Assembly (NCBI GenBank): GCA_033439255.1
Contig: CM065884.1
Location: 434,001 to 498,000, forward strand
DNA: 64,000 bases
Reading direction: 5' to 3'
DNA from: Hericium rajendrae
Lineage: Eukaryota > Basidiomycota > Agaricomycetes > Russulales > Hericiaceae
The translations under genes were made by a program, and so were the position numbers. The notes under the pieces were generated by a model. It was not told the DNA's origin and searched no databases. It saw only the letters and a program-made list of their open reading frames with translations. Positions 33,713 through 43,720 of the stretch are shown piece by piece; position 1 is the stretch's first letter, and each line of letters starts with the position of its first letter.

Positions 33713-35614
33713 TCAATAAATTATAGTATGAAATGCCTTCAAAAGCTTGCTCGATGCTGCTGCTCCTCAAGCTTCGGCAAGCTCGGCCTTCAAGCCACAC
33801 CATTCGGCAATTCCCGAATTTCCGTTTCGGGAATCTCGAACTGTGACACGCGCGTCACCCTCCTGCATAGTACGGCCCTACGGGCATTACCTGTCCCCGT
33901 TTTTAAGGCAGGCATTCCTTTTCATGCGACGTTGAATCATATACTTAGGATTGTTCAAATAAAGAACTATCAATAGTATTAGATGGTTTCTTCCAATTGG
34001 TCTGCCCGATTCAGCAGTGGGATGCACCGCGAGTGTTCATAGAACGGGTACAGAACAACATCATGTTTTGATCATCGCTACGGTTTCATTTTCTTCATTT
34101 TTCACCGTCCGGAAAGGTTTGCGAAGAAGACCTTCGCTTGCATGTCAACATGGCAAAGCAACCAGATAATTAAAGTGCCTGTAGCTGCAAGACGGTGCGC
34201 GTTCACTGTTAGCGGGGACTGAGTGTCTCAGTCAGGCGGAACACTTCCAAAATGGGACAACGTCAAAAGTTTCCATATAAGGCAGTAACTTTCGAGGGAA
34301 GACCTGTCCCTTACGGGTACAGGAACCTTCCCCCCTTCCCCGTCCCTGCCCGTACGGCCACCCCGCGCCATCACGCCATTGCCCACTTCCGACTCCCCCT
34401 ATGATGCCATGCACCTGCCCCGACAAACTTGCTCTCATGCCCGCAACGTGACGTGGCGCGCACCAGCGCTAAGGTCGGCCAAGCAACGCTGTGCGCTGTG
34501 CAACGAGCCACGCACTCAACCGCACAACCGCAAGAGCGGGCCGAGGCGCGGAGCGAGCGCGAGGCAGAGGGCGTGCGATGGTGAGCGGACGCGCAGCAGT
34601 TCACGAGCCCGTGACGGTGAGTGAGTGAGCACGCTGCAGAGAGCATGCGGGGTGGAGAGCGGGTGCGTGGCGGGGTACGACCACGGGCACGCAGGTACGA
34701 GCACGCAGCGGAGAGCCAGGGCGGCGAGCCAGCGAGCCCGCGGCAGTGAGCAGGCACGGGCGCGGCAGCGAGCGGACGTGGCAGTGTGCGGGCACGGGCG
34801 CGCGGCGGTGAGCGAGCCCAGGCATGGGGTGAGGGGCGGGCGCGTGGCGCAGGGTGGGGGGCGGGCGCGTGGTGCGGAGCAGTGCTGCGCATGCGCAGCG
34901 ACGAAAGGAGGCAGGCGCGCGCAGTGATGAGCACCGATGCGCATGCGCAGCGACGAGCGGAGGCGCGCGCGTGTGCGCGGTGAGGAGCGACGGCGCGGCG
35001 GCGCGCGCGTGGGGAGGTGCGGCGCGCGCATGTGGCGAGGAGCGGCGGGGGCGGGCGCAACGACGAGCGATGGCGGGCAGGCGCAGCGACGAGCGACTGC
35101 GCGTTTGCGCAGCGAAGAGCGGAGGCGGACACGTGGGGTGAGGAGCGATGGCGTGGCAGCGGGCGGCGGGGAGTGGAGGCGGGCGCGTGGGGCGAGGAAT
35201 GGTGGCAGGCACGCGCAGCGACGAGCAACGGCGCGCGTGCGCAACGAAGAGCGGAGGCGAGTACAACGGGGCGAGGAGCGACGGTGCGGCGGCAGGTGGG
35301 CGGGGTAGGGGTTCGAGATGCCGTGGCGGCCAGCGTGCAGGGGCTGTATGGCTTCCTTAACTAAAGTAACCAGCCGTTTAGGTTGAACTATGTAGTGTAT
35401 AGTCTTAACATATTATAATAAAAGTTTGTTAGGTTCAATTGTAGCTCCTGAAGTTGACTTCAAAGGATGACCCTTCAAGGTAAGTGATGCTCGGACTTCG
35501 AATATGAGGGTATCTTTGTTCGCTCTCCTACTGAGGAGTATTTGCTCGCTCTCGCAGAAATATTTGTTCGCTCTTGAAGAATATGTTCGCGCGTCGAAAT
35601 TTGCTCGCGCATTG
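33713..35614 (-). repeat. Right inverted arm, inner part
   Basis: Reverse complement of the left arm: aatttattga/caataaatta at the inner edge, then the gtgacacgcgcgtcaccc segment, the purine-rich complement of the GC-rich modules (34330-35300), and cctactgaggagtatttgct near the outer end. Identity to the left arm looks high but not perfect, with module-number differences, so the arms have not been fully homogenised. Confidence 0.8.
33868..34325. repeat. 458-bp segment present only in the right arm
   Basis: The left arm reads directly from tgcaggagggtgac into ggaagg (junction 29400/29401). In the right arm the equivalent point is split by 458 bp, starting tagtacggccctacggg and ending cttacgggtacaggaa. 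The composition is ordinary. Its ends show only weak inverted similarity and no clear target duplication, so it may be a small insertion here or a deletion from the left arm. Confidence 0.6.
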
Positions 35615-37100
35615 CACTGGAGAAACCCAAAAATAGCCGCCGCCGTTATTTGGTAGAAACGAGTCCTTTCGGCGCGATATCCGCCAAATTCCTTCCACCT
35701 CCGTATCGGCGCCCTTTTCGCCAGATTTCAGCTTGCGGCAGCGCGTGATGCAAATTATCAAGTCGTGACGCGCGTCCGCGCGTCGCGTCTTGTTTTTGTC
35801 TTGTTCTCCGATTTCTTTCTAAGTCGTACTTCTCCCTCTTACCACGATGTCGCTCGGCGTCGAGTGCGCTACCTCCCGCTTTCCCTCGTGTACTGACAGC
35901 TCTCTGTTGTTCCCTTCATAAATTCCCAGGATCGACTCACCTTCTCGCCGCCATCGGCCATTGCGCCCGTATCATAGGATGTTTGTCGTTTAGATGTCCG
36001 TTAGTCTCGCTCTCATATTTAACTGGATCTGACTATGATTCACTGTCTTCAGCTGCTTGGAAGACCTCAATGAAGATATTGCACCCTTGACTTGGCGAAG
36101 AGCTCGGATATTAGCAGTCGTGGTTGAGTTCTGGATTGTGCAAGCTGTGAGGATTTGTGGTTCCGGTGAGTTTCGCATGGCCTTTTAAGCGTGTTGCGAC
36201 CTTTTTTTAATCCAACCTCATTGTCCTATGTGACCTTCATGTCGATTCTCATGTTTACTGCCCTTCGCAGTGCATATATGCGCATATAGCCAGGTCTATA
36301 TGTTTTCTGCCCTGCACTGCAATGCCTCCCTCTGCGCAACAGGTACGAGTGATGATATTGTACTGATCTGATCACTCACATATACAGAGGTATGTCCTCG
36401 ACTTTGTAGAATGATGAGCGCACAAGCGCGGCACGATAATCTAATGTCTGGGAGTATAAACGTCCACACGCTAATTATTGAGTGAGTCGAGTCTCTTACG
36501 CGCCCACTCCATGGTGCTCATGATAATTGCTTAGCTATGCCGTCGTTGCGCCGTCGTGGAAGTTCTGCAAGACTCAGTGAGACGAGGGCGAGTGGGTCCA
36601 AAATATCTGCCCGTTATGGTGTACAGCGGGAAGTGAGATATCGGTAAGCGCTTTTGAGCCATGGTCCCGCGGTAGTCCAGCATAGTCATTTCGGATGAAT
36701 GCTGGCTTGAATACGAGCGGCCAGTATCCCGATTGGCTTGCTCGAGACCAGGGTTGGGTTGGGGGCTCGAATAATTGCTCAGGGATAGATAGATACTGTA
36801 TTACGGTTGTAGCACACAGTGGATGTATAATAGGTCTACGTTCAAGCGAAATGAATGGGTATACAAATGGATTTTAGACAAGTACAGTGGCCCGAGGGGA
36901 AGGGGGGAATGCGGATCTCTAATGGTGCTGGCGGTTTCGCTGTGGAAATCGAGCGAAAAGGTGGCTGTTATGAAGCCAAAAGGATTACTAACGGCCAAAT
37001 AACCGCTGGCGGCGATTTTGTGGATATCTCGCCGAAATTGAGCTGAAACGACTCGTTTCCGCCGAATAACAGCGGAAGATATTTCTGAGTTTCTCCAGTG
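35615..37100. mobile_element. Nested CACTA-like element, 1,486 bp, 3-bp TSD
   Basis: Starts CACTGGAGAAAC and ends GTTTCTCCAGTG, flanked by TTG on both sides (35612-35614 and 37101-37103). Inverted similarity continues inward for roughly 100 bp in patches (cgttatttgg, gaaacgagtc, gatatc on both ends). A 3-bp duplication and CACT(A/G) termini are typical of the CACTA superfamily. No transposase frame lies inside, so it is non-autonomous. Deleting it with one TTG joins two parts of the right arm into a sequence that mirrors 28025-28110 of the left arm. Confidence 0.85.
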
Positions 37101-37103
37101 TTG

Positions 37104-37203
37104 AAAACTTTGCTCGCGCGCCGAAACTTTGCTCGCGCGGAAAAAGTTTGCTCGCGCGCCAAAAGTTCGCTCGCTCCTGATTTTTTGTGCAAACTAACCG
37201 CCA
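37104..37203 (-). repeat. Right terminal repeat with iterons
   Basis: Reverse complement of the left end: three to four tttgctcgcgc units spaced about 19-20 bp, a ggaaaaagtttgctcgcg phrase identical in order to the left side, and the terminus ttttttgtgcaaactaaccg followed by cca. With the unit before the nested element it completes the array seen at the left end. Confidence 0.8.
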
Positions 37204-37442
37204 TACCATTCCATTCAAGATTCCATTCCCGCGAGTGCGAAAACTCTCTAATTATGCGTCAGGCTCCCATCCATCCGACCTGGAAGGCGGGCAGGCGATC
37301 CGAGCACGATAAAAATGCGTGAAGTACTGGAGAAACGAACGCGTATGAACAAAACATATCAACCACAACACTTCGAACTCGGAACTTTCCACCAAATCTA
37401 CAGCGACAAAGTACATTTCTAGCCGCGTAGCTGTTGGCGTCG
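37204..37442. other. Spacer between the mobile element and copy B
   Basis: No gene. A ccattcaagattccattcc phrase lies directly beyond the TA. I looked here for the missing 5' part of the truncated gene at 27.6-28.0 kb and did not find it. Confidence 0.5.
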
Positions 37443-38879
37443 TCACTCGTATCCAGCTTTCCAAGGGCGGCTCACTTCAATGATGACCGCATCTCCAGAC
37501 AGAGATTTCTCAGATCGAATGTCTCCTGATATCCGATGCTCCCCAGCATTGTCCGGTGCGCTCATCGCTGGGGCCAGATCAAAAGTCGCAGGATCCGTGC
37601 ACGACATCTCTACGGGAGAGTGGACAAAAGCGATCGGGGTTTCGTACTTGAAATTGCGGTCGCAGTGCGTTTTCTGCAGGGACGCAAGGACGACAATGAT
37701 CATGGGATATATACCCTGTCGCAGCGATCATGATCATAATGCATTTGGGCAGAATGCGATCGGGAGGACCTACCGAAACTTGGGCTAGAAGGGTACCCAT
37801 AAAAAAGGCCCCGACGGGTGCGCCGCCGAAAGTGCACACGGCGGTGGTGATCTTGTTTGATACACTGTCAGCCTCCACTTCAGAGGAAAGATAGATGCTT
37901 ACCAGGAAGACGCAATACACACTACCTGATTCGACCATCAAAACGAGAACCTTCTCGACGCATGAGCGCTTGGTCCCGTTACCGAAGTGACGCTTGATAT
38001 CATGCCGGTGTTTCCTGGTCCGTTCGCCACCTGAGCTCGCCGAACAGATGGAAATAAAGAAGCCGAACGCACCAGGCTTTCCATCCAACGAGCGATGTCG
38101 CGTATAGATTGATTATGGCCGCCAGCACGCAGAAAAGCGGCAGGCCGCTAAACCGCCAATCGTACTTGCTGCACAGATCACTCTGTGGTCGGCCAAACAA
38201 TGCCGTACCTATAATGTAGACTACCGCAATTGCTGCATATGGAGCCCCAATTAAAATACTCCTTAGTCCGCAGAGGAGTACTCACCGATGTTACCAACGA
38301 AGAGGACGAAGGGGATAAGCAAAACACGTAAGTTCCTACCCCATACTAGCCACGCTCTCCAGACCACGATCCCATCGCTCAGAATGAACTGGCACAACGG
38401 ACATTGGTGAGAAGGGAATGCATCACTGGAGTTGCCTCACAAACATTGACCACGGGAAGATAGTCGGCCGCTACCAATACGAAACCAGCCATATGCGGAG
38501 ACATTGTGGTCGATTCTAGTTCTGCCCACACAAAAATCGATATGGCCACCCATTGGCAGGTTGAGATGGCATACGTGACGATGGTTCCAGTGAACAACGC
38601 CATGTCCCGTTTCGAATCCAGGCCCCTGCACCTACATCCCAGTGTCAATAACACTGCCGGGATCCATTATCATACACATGGACTCACAGAAGGATGTACA
38701 TCGACATGGCGAAGATGATCGTGAGGATACCTGAGAATGCCACAACTTTCAACTGGGCCGGTCCCATGGATACATAAAGCCTATCGCGCACCGTACGCAA
38801 GCGAGCCGATTGCGACGGCAAGAAACAGCTCGGTGATGATCCCGGGGAAAGACTCAATGCAGGTTGAAGCGTTCAACAT
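37443..38879 (-). CDS. Seven-pass membrane protein (copy B)
   Basis: Start ATG is the complement of 38877-38879: MLNASTCIESFPGIITELFL. An intron of about 60 nt splits TM1 (AIGSLAYG then ILTIIFAMSMYILL), as in copies C and E-G. TM2 reads VTYAISTCQWVAISIFVW, followed by MAGFVLVAADYLPVVNV. Then come NLYATSLVGWKAW (end of TM5), KVLVLMVESGSVYCVFLV (TM6) and IIVVLASLQKTHCDRNF (TM7 and tail signature). The tail runs about 80 residues to a stop at 37443. The Ser/Asp-rich tail ends with a W-K-A motif, the family end signature. It appears intact, though exon limits in the middle (38200-38380) are less certain. It sits immediately outside the large mobile element. Confidence 0.7.
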
Positions 38880-39309
38880 TGGGACACTCTATCACTGGCG
38901 AGAAGTGTGCGGCGAGTTCGCGCGAGGTCTGATGCCTGGGGACGAAGTCGACTGCTCATCTATTAGCTGGGTCGTGACCCCCAGCGCCTATCCCATCTGT
39001 TGATCACAGGAATGGAACAACCCTCCAGCCCATAGTGATACGTACATTTCTGGTCCTTCTGCGGCTCTGGACAACCGCCGTCTGTCACTGCCATGATGAT
39101 CAGACCGCCTTGGCGTACCGCTCTATGAATCGGATTGGTGGTAGATCCGGTAGGAGCGCCAAACTCAAGTCTTCTTTTCGGTCGCAGGTTGTCCGGTAAA
39201 ATATGGTTGTCCATGAAACGGCTGCCCAGGGAAGGGGCGGTCTGACATTAAGATCCAGAGATGTCGCTTGACTCTCAATGCCTGCTCAGTACCGCTACGC
39301 GTGCCAAGC
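38880..39309. other. Upstream region of copy B, no gene
   Basis: About 430 bp between the start of copy B and the next family relict. No supported frame. Confidence 0.35.
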
Positions 39310-39660
39310 TTTCCCCGTAGGGCTCACAGCGTCAATCTATATCATCTGCAGATAGATATTTGTTGGCGAGCGAGCGCCTTCCAGGACATAGCACTCGCAG
39401 CGGAAGCCGGGCGCACCGACCAAGAAGCCTGATCGAAAACTGCATGGACGGTCGGCAATTATGGACCCGGGGCGGCAGGGCTGGGGGTAGCACCTGTATC
39501 AGGAAACGTGAAGTCAAGTTTTGTTCCACCTTGACGCATAGGATGGCAGTGGCCCCGTGGAAATCCCCAGTAGTGATGACCGACAGGGTAGGATGAGATG
39601 CCTACAAACATGATGCAGTATGCGCCTCCTGCTGCGTCATGAAGATGGCGAGAATGCACT
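39310..39660 (-). pseudogene. Relict of a seven-pass membrane gene
   Basis: The minus strand reads GGAYCIMFVGISSYPVGHH, matching the TM6 end and following intron of copies B and C (ESGSVYC..., GSIYCVILVR...PVGHR). A tail-end trace with the form of the W-K-A terminus lies near 39310-39330. The rest of the gene is gone. The DNA just to its right (39700-39930) duplicates the upstream region of copy C at 41640-41900. Confidence 0.6.
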
Positions 39661-40113
39661 GGTGAGGTGTATTCAACGAGTTAAGTGGCGAGAGAGTGCC
39701 GAAAGCCTAATGAGCCAGAGCACCGCCCTGCACCTATATGCTTCTTTCTCCTCGGAGAGGATGCATGCCATTAGCGCATTAGCGCTCAGCGCCAGCGGAT
39801 CTGTTTATCATCGGAAGCAGATATCAAGTCCGCGAATGGCCAAGGCTGACGAACTATGTTACCACCTGTGGCCAGTTCAACGGCATAATCTGGAACCACC
39901 ATGATCTCTCATCATCGCCTTGATAGGTAGAACCACTCCTTTGTTGCCCTGTCAAACGAGATAGGACATGGGAGAGAGCGTCAAATTCTTACATTGATAG
40001 TTGGACCTTGAATCCCGCTCTCGCGACAAACCTGAGTTACCTGGACCACGAAACTCGAAGATCTGGCATTAGCCTCGAGATATCACACAGCTCCAATGCC
40101 TGTTTCATACCCG
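39661..40113. repeat. Duplicated upstream segment of the seven-pass family
   Basis: The phrase order taatg(g/a)gccag, gaagcagata, cacctgtgg(c/t)(c/t)agttca, tctggaa(c/t)ca and cgccttgata matches 41655-41890, upstream of copy C, over about 230 bp. This marks the duplication unit on the minus-strand block. Confidence 0.6.
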
Positions 40114-41583
40114 TCACTCGTGCTCAGCTTTCCTCATGCGATCCACGTCGGCGACTAGATCTTCCACAGACAGCGATTTCCGCGAACCAGCCCCCGATCG
40201 GACTCGGCTCTCCTCGCGACTGCCAGGCGTGCTGATCGCTGCGGTCAGATCGAAGACTCCGCGACTTGTGGATGACACGTCCACTCGCGGAGAGGCGAAC
40301 GCGACGGATGTTTCGTACGCGAAGGTGCGGTCGCAGTGTGTCATCTGCAAGGAAGCCAGCACAATGATGATGGTTGGGTATATGCCCTAATACAGCCGTC
40401 AGATACGTCACTACAGCGACAGGCAGTGTCGGGATATTCTGCTTACGGTAATTTGGGTCAGAATAGGATGTATGAACAGCGCGGCAAGGAGTTTCCCCGT
40501 CCAGAGGCACGTGGTGGCTGTAGCCTGGTTGAGAGCCGCTGTGAGCGATGACCGACAGGACGGCATGAAAGCCTTACGAGGATTACGCAGTATATGCTGC
40601 CGGACTCTACCAACAATATGAGGAGCTTTTCGACACGCGTCCTGCGATTGCCGTCGCCCATGTAACGCTTGATGTTTCGCCGGTAGCTCCTACCACGCCC
40701 CCATCACGAATGTAGTGAGTATCTTTAAAGTTAGCGGATTGGCGACGTACCAGGCTTTCACGGCCACAAGTGACGTCGCGTACATGTTCGTTGCAAGGGC
40801 GAGCATATAGGATATAGGCAACCCACCAAATCGTACGTCGCGGAGTACGCACAACACGGCGAGACCGTCTCGCTCAACATTCCACGCTGATGCCACAATA
40901 TAGACCGTGAGAGTGGCTATACGCGGAAGGTTTTCGATTTTCAGCCCAAGGGTATCGTTACAACATCTCAAATATCGAAAGACGCACCAAAGCTTCCCAC
41001 GAACGACGCTACAGGGACAAGGAAAACCAACATCGACCGTTCCCAGACAAGCCACGCCCTCCAAACGACTATAGCATCGCCAAGCACAAACTACGGAATG
41101 CATGAACGTTTAGCCAGGATGAGGTGTAGAACGAGCTGACGGACGTTGACGACTGGTAGAAAGTCAACCGCCATAACCACAAGACCCTCCAAGTGCGGAG
41201 ACAGTGTTGCTAATTTCAGTTTTTGCCAGGCGAAGATAGATAAGCCGATCCAATGGACTGTGGAGACAGTATACATAACAATAATGGTCGTGAATACCAC
41301 TATGTTTGAAATCGACTTGAGGCCTTTGCATCTGCGACACAATGAGGATGCCACGAAGAACGACTTTATAGTATTGCGGACTTACAGAAGGATGTACATC
41401 GACATTGCAAAGACAGTCGTGAAGACACCTGAATGTGTTACAGTTGTGAGCGAGACTGAGCCCACATACACAGGTTGATTGCGCACCGTAAAGAAGGGTG
41501 CCGATCGCGAAGGAGAAAAACAGCGGCCATGGGTCTTCGAGCCCAGGGAAAATTTCGAATGGACATGTTGTAGCGCTCGACAT
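40114..41583 (-). CDS. Seven-pass membrane protein (copy C)
   Basis: Start ATG is the complement of 41581-41583: MSSATTCPFEIFPGLEDPWP, then FFSFAIGTLLYG, a 58-nt intron, and VFTTVFAMSMYILL-like sequence. Next come KGLKSISNIVVFTTIIVMYT (TM2), LVVMAVDFLPVVNV (TM3), LAVYIVASAWNVERDGLAVL (after TM4), LPISYMLALATNMYATSLVA and VKAW (TM5), LILLVESGSIYCVILV (TM6), and LASLQMTHCDRTFAYETSVA into an 80-residue Ser-rich tail ending RKAEHE. The N-terminus is strikingly close to copy E on the other strand 8 kb away (both have LEDPWPLFFSFAI). Intact as far as I can read. Confidence 0.75.
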
Positions 41584-41964
41584 CAGTCCAATATACGAGT
41601 GAGTACTGTTACTGTTAAGGTGCGATCAGCGAGTTGGGCCGTGAGAGGTCCTCGAAGACTAATGGGCCAGGGCAATTATCGGCTGCTTTTATGCCTCTTT
41701 GCCCTCGGTCGGGCTGTGCACTATCAGCCCCCCGCACCAGCGAATCGGTCCATCACAAGAAGCAGATAGCAATTAAGCAAAGCTCCAACGCCTGGTCAAA
41801 AACAAGACAAATGAACCGTCTTCCCACCTGTGGTTAGTTCAATGGCAGGATCTGGAATCATATCTGCCATCGTTGCCTTGATACGACCCCGCCACGAAAT
41901 GTCATGGATCTGTCATTAGGTCTTAAGAGACATCGCAGAACTATCGATGGCTGTCTTGCATCCG

Positions 41965-42435
41965 TCAATCGTGTTCAGCTTTCCACAAGGTGTCGATTAC
42001 CGTGTGATATATGTCCTGATGCAACGTCTCAGCACAGCTGGCATGTAGAGGTAAGACCCTAGTACCTACCGATGTTGGGACCACAGTAAGAATGAGAAAC
42101 AGGGCGGCGAAGGCGTCCTGCCCAGAAGCCTGCGGCGGAAAGACCTCTTTGAGACCCTGTGAGTGATATAAGGATAGTCCAAGCGGTAGCACCGAGGGCC
42201 TTACGAGGATGATGCAGTATATACTGCCCGACTACCAATTACATGACAGGCCTCTCGATCAGCGTCCTCCGATTACTGTCACGCAGGTGCTGCCTGACAC
42301 TCCAGCGATGGCTCGTGGGGCGCCCGATCACGACGGCAGACCGTTAAGCAGCTTCGAGCGGAACAGGGTCACGACATACCAGGCTTTCATGCCGACAGGC
42401 GACGTGGCGTACACGTTCGTTGCGACTGCGAGCAG
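41965..42435 (-). pseudogene. 5'-truncated seven-pass membrane gene (copy D)
   Basis: The minus strand has a NVYATSPVGMKAW match to TM5, then a TM6 end (GSIYCIILVRPSVLPLGLSL) and a damaged tail that still closes with LWKAEHD. Similarity to copy C ends abruptly near 42435 within the TM5 codons; beyond it the DNA is unrelated and coding on the other strand. TM1-TM4 are absent. Confidence 0.65.
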
Positions 42436-42818
42436 GGAACGTCGAGAACCTGCGCCTGCGCGCCTCCGAGATCGCACTCGCCGCGCAGCTCAAGAAGGAG
42501 CGCGAACGCTCCCAGCGCATCATGGCCGGTGCAGAGATCGCCGTACGCCCTCATCGCTCCCGTCGCCTTCGCCGCCGATCGTCGCGACGATTCAGGTCGA
42601 CGTTGATGAAGAAACGCATCTCGTGTCGACAGAACGGGTTGATCAATGTCGGCGCGGGCTCGTCGATGTCATGGGCGGGTGGTCGCTCATTGTCGCCGTC
42701 ACGTCCGCCCAGTCCCGCGCTCGAATCGCCGATCGGACGTGAGGCTGGGTTGGCAGAGGAAGAGGGAGAGATGGCCGGGCTGAGCGGGAAGGTCGAATTC
42801 GAGGACGAAGAGGAGTAA
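42436..42818 (+). pseudogene. 3' fragment of an unrelated gene fused at the copy D breakpoint
   Basis: An open frame with protein-like composition starts exactly where copy D ends: GNVENLRLRASEIALAAQLK (coiled-coil-like), then a basic stretch, then SMSWAGGRSLSPSRPPSPAL and a Glu-rich terminus ending EFEDEEE before the stop. It has no start codon of its own, so it appears to be the tail of a gene whose 5' part was lost in the same rearrangement. A possible 54-nt intron (42541-42594) would give a different end. Function unknown. Confidence 0.45.
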
Positions 42819-43720
42819 TTGTTACTAGAGAGAGCAATGAAGAAGGAGCGAAAAGAGAAGGCAAAGACGAGAGAGGAGGAGAGACGCATCCCCCGAAGTT
42901 CCGATCGCATACTATCGACGCCCTGCAGACTGTGATTGCGTCGCTCAAATGAACTATGAAGCGCATGGCAAATCAGAAGGGAGAAAATAACGCAGACAGT
43001 TGGACTCCTGCTAGACCTCTTGTCACATCGTCCATCCTCTCCACATCGAGAGATGCATGTCCGACCCTGGTGGGGGGTAGCGGATACTTCGACCCGATCT
43101 TGATCCTTCGGTGGTGTCATCATAGGCCAGAGTGATTACTGTAACTTAGGTCTTGCCTACGCGCGACTGGGAGAGAACGGTAGCTGGCTTCCAGATTCCA
43201 GAGCAAGTTGGATGCTTGCGTACGTATAACGCGTATACATGGCGGGAGTTACCCGAGCATGATCTGGGAACAAAGACGGGCGTAAATCCGTGGATCTTCA
43301 GGCCTGTACCTTGCAAATCGATGGCAGGCTATACATCACATAATGGAAGGACAACAAGGACCTACCTTCGCAACGGCGACACGAGCGCCTAACAGACAAA
43401 GAGGATTTCCGAAAGCGGTAATCAGCATTTGGTAACCAAACAGGCGACAACAACGCGCCTGGTCGCCATTGTTCTCGCATTGTCCTCCCGTAGCCGACCA
43501 CACAACAAAAGCAACCCATGATGAAAAACAAGCGATTATCCCTTCCCCCTTTTCTACCCATCGGGCGCTGTGCTGGCTGCTTGTGCCTTCGCTTTCCTCC
43601 TTACGACTCTTGTTTTCTACTACCACCTTCTCACACCCACTACGCCTCTTATCCGCGTCTTGCGCGACGACATCCACGACCACCATAGACTGTATTTTCA
43701 ATCACTGAAGACTGCGTAAC
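42819..43720. promoter_or_regulatory. Intergenic region upstream of the cysteine-rich membrane protein gene
   Basis: No supported gene. A long pyrimidine-rich stretch (about 43520-43700, tttctac and cctt runs) leads into the start codon at 43721, as in many strongly expressed fungal genes. Confidence 0.45.

Larger units (their letters stand above)
27978..37203. mobile_element. Large composite DNA transposon with ~1.55-kb inverted arms and a Tc1/mariner-like core
   Basis: The ends are inverted copies: TGGCGGTTcGTTTGCACAAA starts at 27978 and its complement ends at 37203, with TA on both outer sides (27976-27977 and 37204-37205), as for Tc1/mariner elements. The left arm runs to about 29555. 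Its inverted partner runs from about 33713 to the right end and is interrupted by a 1,486-bp nested element and a 458-bp extra segment. Net arm lengths are then about 1,578 and 1,544 bp. The core between the arms (29556-33712) is AT-rich and contains a decayed transposase on the minus strand. The arms match along their full length with scattered differences. Length before the nested insertions would be about 7.3 kb. I cannot name a described family with this architecture. Confidence 0.85.

Noticed and set aside
33868-34325. 458-bp block as a miniature inverted-repeat transposon
   Set aside because: Its ends show only weak inverted similarity and no target duplication could be defined.
34371-35364. 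Overlapping long frames in the right arm
   Set aside because: Mirror image of the left-arm artefact.
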